NCBI RefSeq assembly: GCF_025532145.1
Contig: NZ_ARXS01000002.1
Coordinates: 248,001 to 312,000 of the forward strand
Direction: 5' to 3'
Origin: Alloalcanivorax balearicus MACL04
Lineage (GTDB): Bacteria > Pseudomonadota > Gammaproteobacteria > Pseudomonadales > Alcanivoracaceae
Length of the DNA stretch: 64,000 nucleotides
Shown here: in pieces, positions 17,002 to 24,897 of the stretch
Numbering within the stretch: the first letter of the stretch is position 1
How the letters are laid out: each line of letters begins with the position of its first letter
The notes under the pieces: model-generated
What the model saw: the letters and a program-made list of their open reading frames with translations, nothing else
Databases searched by the model: none
What the model was told of the DNA's origin: nothing
Position numbers and translations under genes: made by a program

Positions 17002-17184
17002 ATGGCCGACATTCTGCCCTTCAAGAAACCGGCGAAAAAGAAAGCCGCCAACAAAAGCCTTTGCCGCCACGGCTTTCATAAATGGGTGGTGGCGAAGGAC
17101 ACCACCTTTGATTCCAAACAGGGGCGTCTGGTCACCCTTTACCGGTGCCAGCGTTGCGGTAAGACGAAAACCGAAGCGCGCTGA
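17002..17184 (+). CDS. Small zinc-ribbon-like basic protein
   Basis: A 60-residue basic protein. The N-terminal part is Lys-rich (FKKPAKKKAANK). The rest has CRHGFHKW and, after a short spacer, YRCQRCGKTK, giving Cys/His pairs that could bind one zinc ion. Similar short proteins occur in other gammaproteobacteria without known function. The alpha/beta hydrolase gene starts 32 bases downstream. Confidence 0.65.
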   Translation: MADILPFKKPAKKKAANKSLCRHGFHKWVVAKDTTFDSKQGRLVTLYRCQRCGKTKTEAR

Positions 17185-17216
17185 GGAGGCCCCCTCCCGG
17201 CGTGGGGAGAAAGGGG

Positions 17217-18095
17217 ATGAACGAAGCACAGTCGGTACACATCGATAACGGGAAAGGCTATGCGGTGCCGGTCACCTGGGTGTCCGGTGGCGGCCCGGTC
17301 TTTCTGATAATGGGCGCCCTCGGTGTGGCCGCGCCCTTCTACGACAAACTGGTGGCGGAACTGGCCGCGCAGGGCTGGTCGGTGGCGCTGATGGAGCAGC
17401 GGGGCCTGGGCAGCAGCAGGTTGCGTCCTTCGCGACGGCATAATTGGGGCTTCCGCGACATCGTCGAGGACGACGTGCCGGCGGTGCTGGACTGGATCGC
17501 AAAAGAGGCGCCACAGCGGCCGGTTTACCTGTTCGGTCACAGTCTCGGCGGCCACTATGCGGCCATGTGCGCCGGCCTCTACCCGGGGCGTTTCGAGGGC
17601 ATCGTCATGTGCGCCTGCGGCAGCCCCTGGATCACCGCTTATCAGGAAGCGGACCGTCGCCGGGTGCAACGGCTCACTCGCCTGATTCCGTTGTGCCACT
17701 TGTTGTTTGGCTATTACCCCGGTGACCGCCTCGGTTTCGGGGGACGCGAAGCGCGTGGTGTGATGAGCGACTGGCGTCACCTGGCGCTGACCAATCGTTA
17801 TCGGGTCGGTGCCGATGACCGCCGGGTGGATCAGGCGCTGGCGGACTACACCGGCCCGGCCTTGATGTTGCGCATGGAGAATGACCCTTTCGCCTCCGCC
17901 ATCGCGGTGGATTCGGTGTTAAGGCGCTTTCAGCGTCATCGCCCGGAAGAGCAGGTGCTGAGCGCCGGGGAACTGAACGATAAAGCGGACCATTTTCGCT
18001 GGGCGCGACGGCCGGTGGCGGTGGTGGCGCGTCTGGCGCGGTGGCTGGAAGCCGACCAGGCAGGGCCCGCCGGGGTGGTCGCGCGCCAAATCTGA
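17217..18095 (+). CDS. Alpha/beta hydrolase, serine type
   Basis: A 292-residue alpha/beta fold hydrolase with nucleophile elbow FGHSLGGHYAAMCAG (about residue 107) and preceding DWIAKEAPQRPVYL. The C-terminal KADHFRWARRP probably carries the catalytic His. Substrate unknown. I use the ATG at 17217, immediately after AAAGGGG; a GTG at 17202 in the same frame has poorer spacing. A hairpin GAACCGC/GCGGTTC follows the stop at about 18114-18137 but has no T tail. Confidence 0.8.
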   Translation: MNEAQSVHIDNGKGYAVPVTWVSGGGPVFLIMGALGVAAPFYDKLVAELAAQGWSVALMEQRGLGSSRLRPSRRHNWGFRDIVEDDVPAVLDWIAKEAPQRPVYLFGHSLGGHYAAMCAGLYPGRFEGIVMCACGSPWITAYQEADRRRVQRLTRLIPLCHLLFGYYPGDRLGFGGREARGVMSDWRHLALTNRYRVGADDRRVDQALADYTGPALMLRMENDPFASAIAVDSVLRRFQRHRPEEQVLSAGELNDKADHFRWARRPVAVVARLARWLEADQAGPAGVVARQI

Positions 18096-18189
18096 GACCA
18101 CGTTCCCACAACGAACCGCCGCATACGGTGCGGTTCTCGTCTCGCACGGCTAACATGTCCCTCTTTTTTAAAGGCAAGGGGAGGGGAGC

Positions 18190-21100
18190 GTGCAGCAGGG
18201 AGTCACCGAAACCACGGATGCGTTGTGGCAAGCGCGCCAAAAGTACCAACAGGGGCTGTACCGGCAGACCTTCGATATTTTGCGTCGCGAACATGGTGAA
18301 CCGGCTCAATGGCGAGACCCGGAATTGCAATTGCTGGGCGGCCGCACGCTGAACCATCTGGGCCGCTCCCGTACCGCCCTGGCACTGATGCAGCGCGCCT
18401 GGCGCGGCGCACCGGAGCGGCCACGCCAGCGCTATTATCGCGGTTTTCAGTTGCTTGGCCGACGCGGGCCCTGGGCGGCGCTGCGTTTCATCCAGCAGCA
18501 CGGCGAGATCCTGTGCGAGGACGACCCCCATCTGCAAGGGCTGTGGCTGGGTCATTTCGCCACGCTTTACAGCATCTACCGCGATTGGGAACGCAGTCAC
18601 GAATTCCTCGAACGGGCCCTGGCCCTGCATCCGAATTCTTCCTGGCTGGCGCTCGAGCACGCCGTCATTCTGCAGCGGGAAGACCGCTATCCGGAGGCCA
18701 TGGCGGTATTGGCGCCGTGGCTGGCGTCACCCACGCCGCCGCGTCCGGTGGTGGCCGCCGGGGCCGAATTACTGTTGCTGCTGGACCACCGCGATGACGC
18801 CGTGGCGTTGCTGGCCAAGCATGCACCCCGGATGGAATCGGTGGAACTGTGTCTGCGTCTCTATGATCTGCTGCTGGAAAATGGCGAGCGCGACGCCGCT
18901 GCCGAAGCCCTACAGAGAGCCCGCTCTCTGGTGCCGGAACTGCCGGGCACCGTGGACCGGGAACTGGTCTACCGGGAGTTCGAGCTGCACTATGAGCGCG
19001 GTGAGCTGGATCAGGCGCTGCAGGCCGCCGACGAACTGAAGGATCCGTTCGTGATCAGTGTCCGCGAGAGCCTGCGTGAACGCCGTGACCAGCCGGCGGA
19101 GGCGTTGTTGCCGGTGGCGTTCGTGCGCCAGCATCACATGACCTGCGCGCCCGCCACGTTCGTGGCCCTGGCCCGCTACTGGGGCCACCAGTTCGACCAC
19201 CTGGAGGTGGCGGAGCAGATTTGCTACGACGGCACGCCCGCCTCCACCGAGCGGCGCTGGATCAGCGAACTGGGCTGGCACGTGCGTGAATTTGAAATGG
19301 ATCACGACATCATTCGCGCCCTGCTGGATCGGGGCGTGCCGGTGGCGCTGTCCACGGTGGAGCCCGGCAGCGCCCATATGCAAGCCATTGTCGGTTACGA
19401 CTTGCGCAAGGGCGTGTACAAAATCCGTGATCCGTTTTCACCGCTGATCAGCGAAATGCTGATGGACGGCGCCGCCAAACGCTACGCCGCCACCGGCCCG
19501 CGCTGCATGGTGGTGGTGCCGTCGGATCAGGCCGGGCGGCTGGATGGCATCGAACTGCCGGCGGCACGCCTGTACGACCATTACCATGATTTGCAACTGG
19601 CGCTGGAGCGGCACGATCGGTCGGCGGCGGTGACGGCGCTGGAACAGTTGCGCCGGCAAGGCGCCCAACATCGCCTGGTGTTGTGGGGAGAGCGCAGCCT
19701 GGCCGCCTATGACCACGACGCGCCGGCCTCGTTGAAGACCCTGGACGCGCTGCTGGAACGCTATCCGGAAGACCTCAATCTGATCGCCTCGCGGGCGGAT
19801 ATGCTCGGCGAACTGGGCCGGTTCCAGGAGCAGCGTGCCTATCTGCGTGAGCAACTGGAGGCCGGCCACAGTCATCCGCTGCTGATTCAGACGCTGGTCC
19901 ATGCCCTGCGCCACGACTATCGGGTGGCGGAGGAGACCCATCAATGGCTGGAGCGCTTGTTGCGCCTGGAGCCGACTCGCGCCACCGCCTTGTATTCCCT
20001 GGCCGGGCTCAACTGGGACGAGGGCAAACGCGAGCAGGCGTTTGAACTGTATCGGCTGTGCGCCTGCCTGGAAGACAAGGTGGAGCGCTACGCCCAGAGC
20101 TATTTCAAGGCGGCCCGCTTCTTGCGCCAGACCGACCAGGCCCTGGACTGGCTGCGCCGCCGCGCCGACCGGCTCGGGCCGTTGTCCGCCGACGCCCGGG
20201 TGACGCTGGCGTTGATGCTGGAGCAACTGGATTTGAGCCGCGAAGCCGCGGAGGTGTTCGAGCAGGCGCTGAACGAGCATCCGCGCAATGTCTGGCTGGT
20301 CAATGAAGCGCTGATTTTCTATCAGAGCCGCTCCGATCTGGAACGCGCCCGGGCGTTACTGGCCCAACGCCGCGCCGATCTGCCGGAAGCGATGGTGCTG
20401 GAGTTCGAGGGGGATATCGCCCGCCAGGCCGGGGATCTGGAGCAGGCGAGCGTTCACTTCCGGGCGCTGCTGGCGCTGCGGCCGTTCCACACCGGCGCGC
20501 TGCGCTTCGTTGCCGGGCAACTGCGGCGCGACGACAGCCTGGAGGCGGCACTGGCGTTCATCGATCGCCAGGGTAGCCTGAATCCCCATGATTACGGCAT
20601 TCGCGGCGTCAAGCTCGACTTCCTCGAGGCACTGCCGCCCAGTCAACGCTGGCCGCAACTGGAGGCGTTGGCGGCGCAGGCCGGGGACGACAGCCGGGTG
20701 GCCCAGGCCATGGCCGATTGTGCCCTGGAGCGCGGCGATTACGCTCAGGCCCTGCGTTTCGCCAGCAGGGTGCTGGCGGAAGCCCCGGACGACCACCAGG
20801 CACTGGTGATCAGCGCGCGAGCCCATCTGCTGGCCCAGGACAACGACGCCGCGGCACAGGCGTTCCGTGCCGCGATCCAGGCCAGCGTGGACCGGCCGGA
20901 CGCCTTTCACGGCTTGCTGGAGTGTTACCCGGACGTGGCCGCCAAGCGCGAGGCGCTGGGCTTCATTCACCGGCAGTTGCTGGAGCAGGTGACGTTTGGA
21001 GATGGTGTGCAGGCCTTCGTGGAGCTGGCCCGCCGGTTCCTCCCGGATGATGAGGTGGCGGCGTTCGTGGACCAGGTCATCGCCGAACGCCCGGACCTGT

Positions 21101-22737
21101 GGCAGAGCTGGTTGGCGGCAGCCCATTTCCACCGCGACGTGCGCCGTCTGGACCGCGCGCTTGAGTGTATTCAGGAGGGTTGCCGGCGTTTTCCTCTGAT
21201 TCCGCGCCTGTGGCTGGAAAGCGGCCGTCTGCGTCTGCTGGCGGACGATACCGAGGGCGCGGAGGCGGATCTCACCGAGTGCCTGCGGCAATCGCCGGAC
21301 TGGGTACAGGCGGTGATTTCCTTGTCCGATGTGTTGGAAGTGCGGGGCGACTTCGACGCCTCCGAAGGGCACATCGACCGCGCTTTGCGGCGCCTGCCCC
21401 GGGAAGGGATGCTGCTGGGTTACAAGTCCGATCTGCTGTGGCGGCGCGGGCAGCGCGAGGAGGCCTTCGACACCATGGTCCGTGCCCTGGCCGAGACCCC
21501 GGATTACCACTGGGGCTGGGACAAGCTGGGTGAATGGGCGCGGGAAACCGATCGCCGTGGTGAGGCACTGGCGCTGGCGGAACGTCTCGCCAACGAGCAG
21601 GAGAGCAACGCTGATCTGTGGCGCCACTGCTATATGCTCACCGACGAGCAGGATCAGGAACTGGCGTTCATCGAGCGGGCACGGGCTCTGCGCCCCCACG
21701 ACCCCTCTCTGGTGATCGACCAATGCGAGGTGTTGCACCGGATCGGCCGGGAAAAGGAGATCGAGCCGCTACTGTCACGGGACTACTGGCGCGGGCCACC
21801 GCCCACCGAGGTGCAGGGCTTCACCGCCTGGCTGCGTCATCAGCAGGGCGATCGCGACACCGCCATCAGCATGATGCGGGATCAGGTACTGCGGGATGAT
21901 CCGGCATTCTCCCGTGGCTGGCGTCTGCTGGCCACCTGGTACAAGGACGCCGGTGAAGTGGAACCCTGTCTGCACGCCAGCCGCCAGCTGGTGGCACTGC
22001 AGCCGGGGCATGCCGGTGCCCTGGTGGAAGCCGCCGAACTGATGCTGGAGGTGACCGAGGGCGACGCCCGGTTGGCCATCGAGGAGGAAGTGTCCGATTA
22101 CCTGGAGCGGGCCCTGGCGCGGGACTATTCCGACACCTATATCCAACTGACGCTGCTGGACCACTATATGGACAGCGGGCATCCCGAACGGGCGCGGGAA
22201 CTGATGACCCGCATCCTGGTCGACGAGGGCAATGTGTTCGTGCGCGCCCGTCAGTTGCGGCTGGCGCTGGAGTCCGGTGAGCTGGACGCGGCCTGGCCGC
22301 TGTATCAAAGCGTGGTCCGGGACTGGCGCGATAACAACTGGTTACTGCTGGAGCCGCTGGCATGGGTGGCGGCCGCCGGCGCCGATGCCCTCCAGGCGCT
22401 GTGGCGGGCGGTTCCGGACTGGCTGGCCGACCCCGACATGCCCGACGCCGTGGTGGTCGTCTGGGCCCGGGCCCAGGCGCTGGCCGGCGTATCCGGCGAT
22501 GAACTGCTTGCTAACCTGGAGCGGCTACGCCGCGATCCGCGGCGCGGCGGGCTGTTCGGTTTCGCGCTGGAGTGGCTGCTGGACAGTGACGAGATCGATC
22601 CGGCGGTACGTCTGCGTCTGGTGCGTCGCCACTGGTGGCGCTTGCGCGGCCAGGAACGGGCGGCCACCGCCGCCAGGCGCTTCCTGGCCGGGCAAAAGCA
22701 CTGGCTGTGGTGGCTGTGGCTGCGGGTGGTGCTGTGA
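18190..22737 (+). CDS. Giant TPR protein with internal C39-like cysteine peptidase domain
   Basis: A 1515-residue protein without signal peptide or membrane helix, so probably cytosolic. Residues 1-300 and about 450-1500 are helical repeats of TPR type (for example LEHAVILQREDRYPEAMAVL). Between them, about residues 305-430, is a papain-like C39_2-type peptidase domain: Cys319 in HHMTCAPATFVALARYWG, His396 in AHMQAIVGYD and Asp414 in YKIRDPFSP form a plausible catalytic triad. The GTG at 18190 follows GGGGAGGGGA. The stop overlaps the murI start by 4 bases (GTGA), so the two are translationally coupled. Substrate and role unknown; a scaffold-guided protease or a peptide-binding domain are both possible. 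Confidence 0.82.
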   Translation: MQQGVTETTDALWQARQKYQQGLYRQTFDILRREHGEPAQWRDPELQLLGGRTLNHLGRSRTALALMQRAWRGAPERPRQRYYRGFQLLGRRGPWAALRFIQQHGEILCEDDPHLQGLWLGHFATLYSIYRDWERSHEFLERALALHPNSSWLALEHAVILQREDRYPEAMAVLAPWLASPTPPRPVVAAGAELLLLLDHRDDAVALLAKHAPRMESVELCLRLYDLLLENGERDAAAEALQRARSLVPELPGTVDRELVYREFELHYERGELDQALQAADELKDPFVISVRESLRERRDQPAEALLPVAFVRQHHMTCAPATFVALARYWGHQFDHLEVAEQICYDGTPASTERRWISELGWHVREFEMDHDIIRALLDRGVPVALSTVEPGSAHMQAIVGYDLRKGVYKIRDPFSPLISEMLMDGAAKRYAATGPRCMVVVPSDQAGRLDGIELPAARLYDHYHDLQLALERHDRSAAVTALEQLRRQGAQHRLVLWGERSLAAYDHDAPASLKTLDALLERYPEDLNLIASRADMLGELGRFQEQRAYLREQLEAGHSHPLLIQTLVHALRHDYRVAEETHQWLERLLRLEPTRATALYSLAGLNWDEGKREQAFELYRLCACLEDKVERYAQSYFKAARFLRQTDQALDWLRRRADRLGPLSADARVTLALMLEQLDLSREAAEVFEQALNEHPRNVWLVNEALIFYQSRSDLERARALLAQRRADLPEAMVLEFEGDIARQAGDLEQASVHFRALLALRPFHTGALRFVAGQLRRDDSLEAALAFIDRQGSLNPHDYGIRGVKLDFLEALPPSQRWPQLEALAAQAGDDSRVAQAMADCALERGDYAQALRFASRVLAEAPDDHQALVISARAHLLAQDNDAAAQAFRAAIQASVDRPDAFHGLLECYPDVAAKREALGFIHRQLLEQVTFGDGVQAFVELARRFLPDDEVAAFVDQVIAERPDLWQSWLAAAHFHRDVRRLDRALECIQEGCRRFPLIPRLWLESGRLRLLADDTEGAEADLTECLRQSPDWVQAVISLSDVLEVRGDFDASEGHIDRALRRLPREGMLLGYKSDLLWRRGQREEAFDTMVRALAETPDYHWGWDKLGEWARETDRRGEALALAERLANEQESNADLWRHCYMLTDEQDQELAFIERARALRPHDPSLVIDQCEVLHRIGREKEIEPLLSRDYWRGPPPTEVQGFTAWLRHQQGDRDTAISMMRDQVLRDDPAFSRGWRLLATWYKDAGEVEPCLHASRQLVALQPGHAGALVEAAELMLEVTEGDARLAIEEEVSDYLERALARDYSDTYIQLTLLDHYMDSGHPERARELMTRILVDEGNVFVRARQLRLALESGELDAAWPLYQSVVRDWRDNNWLLLEPLAWVAAAGADALQALWRAVPDWLADPDMPDAVVVVWARAQALAGVSGDELLANLERLRRDPRRGGLFGFALEWLLDSDEIDPAVRLRLVRRHWWRLRGQERAATAARRFLAGQKHWLWWLWLRVVL

Positions 22738-23522
22738 GCCGCCCGGTGTTGGTGTTCGATTCCGGTGTCGGCGGTCTGTCGGTGGTGACCGCCCTGCGCC
22801 AACAGGTGCCGGGCCTGCCGCTGGCTTATGTCTGTGACAACGCCGCCTTGCCCTACGGTACCAAGCCGGACTCCTGGCTGCTGCGCCGGATCGTCGACGT
22901 GTGCGTGGCGGCGGTGGCGGCCAGTGACGCCCGGGTGCTGGTGGTGGCCTGCAATACCGCCAGTACTCTGGCGCTGGAGGCGTTACGTGAACGGCTGGCG
23001 ATTCCGGTGGTGGGGACGGTGCCGGCGATCAAACCGGCGGCGCAACTGAGCCGCACCGGAGTCATTGCCTTGCTGGCTACCACCGCCACCGTGACGCGTC
23101 CCTACACCGACCGTCTGATCGAGGAATTCGCTGGCCACTGTACCGTGGCGCGCGTCGCCGCCGACCCGCTGGTGGCCCAGGCGGAACGCTGGCTGGCCGG
23201 GGAGCCGCTGGACGCACGGGTGCTCGCCGAGTGTCTGGCGCCTCTGGCGGCGATTGCCAGGCTGGATACGGTGGTGCTCGGCTGCACGCATTTCCCGCTG
23301 CTGCGGGAATCCCTGGCCGCCGTGGCGCCAGGCCCCGTGCACTGGATCGACTCCGGCGACGCCATTGCCCGGCGGGTGGTACAGGTGGTGGGGGAGGTGC
23401 CCCTGCCGACGGTGTCCTCCGGCGCCTTCCTCAGCTGGGCCACGGCGCCGGACAACCCCGGCCTGGCCCGCGCCTTCTCCGGATTCGGCTTCCAGCCACC
23501 GGGAAAAATCAGTGAAAAGTGA
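22734..23522 (+). CDS. murI: Glutamate racemase
   Basis: A 262-residue racemase that makes D-glutamate for peptidoglycan. The N-terminal VLVFDSGVGGLSVV holds the conserved Asp. The two catalytic cysteines are in VVACNTAST and VLGCTHFPLL, the latter also supplying the conserved His. The start is the GTG at 22734 inside the end of the TPR/C39 gene; the frame is open upstream, but similarity begins here. It is the last gene of this unit, followed by an AT-rich inverted repeat. Coupling to a TPR/peptidase-like protein is unusual for murI. Confidence 0.94.
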   Translation: MSRPVLVFDSGVGGLSVVTALRQQVPGLPLAYVCDNAALPYGTKPDSWLLRRIVDVCVAAVAASDARVLVVACNTASTLALEALRERLAIPVVGTVPAIKPAAQLSRTGVIALLATTATVTRPYTDRLIEEFAGHCTVARVAADPLVAQAERWLAGEPLDARVLAECLAPLAAIARLDTVVLGCTHFPLLRESLAAVAPGPVHWIDSGDAIARRVVQVVGEVPLPTVSSGAFLSWATAPDNPGLARAFSGFGFQPPGKISEK

Positions 23523-23525
23523 GTA

Positions 23526-23601
23526 GTGAACAGTTAATAGCGAAGGTCAAAACATTACCCCTTACGGGGCCGTTCCAGGGTTTTCGCTGTTAACTGTTCA
23601 C
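23526..23601. repeat. AT-rich inverted repeat (TTAACTGTT family)
   Basis: Arms at 23526-23544 (GTGAACAGTTAATAGCGAA) and 23583-23601 are inverted copies with one mismatch over 19 bases. The right arm is followed by repeats of CTATTAACTATTAACTATTA. A similar block (TTTTCGCTATTAACTGTTAA then CTATCAACTG) occurs at 60213-60250. It lies between convergent murI and the Crp/Fnr-type gene, where it could act as a transcript-end hairpin. Confidence 0.78.
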
Positions 23602-23630
23602 TATTAACTATTAACTATTACCTGCTTTCC

Positions 23631-24344
23631 CTATTCCCCATAGTCCCGCAGCGCCTCCAGGTCCTGGATATTGATGCGGCCGTATTCCACTTTCAGCAGG
23701 CCGTTGGCTTCCAGTTCGCGCAGGGCCTGGTTGGCGCGCTGGCGGGACATGCCGCACAGCTGCGCCACGTCCTCCTGGGAGACTTTCAGGCTCAGAGAGC
23801 CGTTGGGGTAGAGGTAGGAATTGAACAGCGTGGCCAGGCAGCGGGCCACCCGGGCCTCGGGGCGCAGCATGCGATCGAAACTGACCATGGAGATGAACAG
23901 GCCCAGGCGTTCGTTCAGTTGCCGCAACAGGAAGCGGTTGAAGGCGATGCTGTTGTCCAGTAACCAGGTGAAAGTGACGCGGGGCATCAGAGCCACCCGG
24001 GTCTGGCCCACCGCTATACCGTCATAACGGCGGGGTTCGTCCTTGAGTAATGAGCCTTCGCCGAACCAGCCGCCGGCATTGACCCCGGTAAGGGTGATCG
24101 CCTTGCCCTCCGGGGACAGCACACTGAGTTTCACCAGCCCCTGAATCACGCCGATCCAATGGTCCGCCGGGTAGCCCTGATGACAGACGTACTCCCCCGG
24201 GCCCACCTCCCGCTCGGTGATCTGGCTGCGCACGTGATCCAGTGCCACGGAATCCAGGTTCTGGGCCCAGATCGAGTCGCGCAGCATGCTCTCCACGTCG
24301 CCGTGGGAGGTGATGATGTCATCGCTATGATCTTTGACGGACAT
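23631..24344 (-). CDS. Crp/Fnr-family transcriptional regulator
   Basis: A 237-residue regulator. The cyclic-nucleotide-binding-like beta-barrel covers about residues 30-150 (GEYVCHQGYPADHWIGVIQG; GGWFGEGSLLKDEPRRYDGI), followed by the long dimer helix and a winged HTH near the C-terminus (VSQEDVAQLCGMSRQRANQA). The FNR-type N-terminal cysteine cluster is absent, so it is not an oxygen-sensing Fe-S FNR. The arginine expected for cAMP binding (RxS) is not evident, so the ligand is unknown. It is divergent from the acyl-CoA ligase operon. The only ribosome-binding site is weak. Confidence 0.87.
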   Translation of the reverse strand: MSVKDHSDDIITSHGDVESMLRDSIWAQNLDSVALDHVRSQITEREVGPGEYVCHQGYPADHWIGVIQGLVKLSVLSPEGKAITLTGVNAGGWFGEGSLLKDEPRRYDGIAVGQTRVALMPRVTFTWLLDNSIAFNRFLLRQLNERLGLFISMVSFDRMLRPEARVARCLATLFNSYLYPNGSLSLKVSQEDVAQLCGMSRQRANQALRELEANGLLKVEYGRINIQDLEALRDYGE

Positions 24345-24897
24345 GGTGTTGTAATCCCGTACTCCGGTCTGAAAAAGAGCTTCTTTCCCAGATTGTCGCG
24401 GAAACGACAGCTTGGTGCAGCCAGTCGATGATATAGATGGTCATGCGCTGATGCGCCGGCCCTGGATGATCCCGCGGACGCTGTTGTGCGGACCGCTTGC
24501 AAAAGGCCGTCAGGCGGGTAGCCTGAAACAGAAAAGAGTAAGTATAAAAGGAACCTGTGAACAAGTACTTACAGTGTTCCCAATGTGAATAACAATAACG
24601 TCGTGGTCCGAGCGGCCACGCAAAAGCTGGAGGTGAGAGCCTTGACGTGTATCCCTCGTTTGGCGGGCGGCACTGTTGGCACCGGTATTGCCACCGCTGG
24701 CAGTACCACTGCCGGTAGTACCAGTGAAAGTACCATGGCTGCCATGCGCGCCGCGATTTCCTGTCATTCCCTTGTCCGGCCCTGCTCCGTCACCGCTTCC
24801 CGAGCCTGTCCGAGCCGCACCGGAATCACGGTGGTAAACCCCTGTTTCACCTTGACCAACCTTCGGATTGGTATGAGAAAAAAGGGAGGTGTCCGCC
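24345..24897. other. Divergent control region with long leader
   Basis: About 550 bases between the Crp/Fnr-type gene and the acyl-CoA ligase operon. It holds the sigma-54 promoter candidate at 24677-24692 and an imperfect inverted element at 24550-24580 (GGAACCTGT ... ACAGTGTTCC) about 110 bases upstream of it, a typical place for an activator site. The leader after the promoter is about 195 bases. Open frames in this stretch look like chance. Confidence 0.6.
24677..24692 (+). promoter_or_regulatory. Candidate sigma-54 promoter of the acyl-CoA ligase/ABC operon
   Basis: TGGCACCGGTATTGCC: the -24 element TGGCAC and -12 element TTGC, with exactly 10 bases between the invariant GG (24678-24679) and GC (24690-24691). 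It lies about 205 bases upstream of the first start codon. A sigma-54 activator gene follows the operon at 33546-35501. Confidence 0.68.

Noticed and set aside
18112-18138. Intrinsic terminator after the alpha/beta hydrolase gene
   Set aside because: A GAACCGC/GCGGTTC hairpin exists but has no T run, so terminator function cannot be supported.
20356-21738. 460-codon minus-strand frame opposite the TPR/C39 gene
   Set aside because: Antisense of TPR repeats; no start context and no motif.
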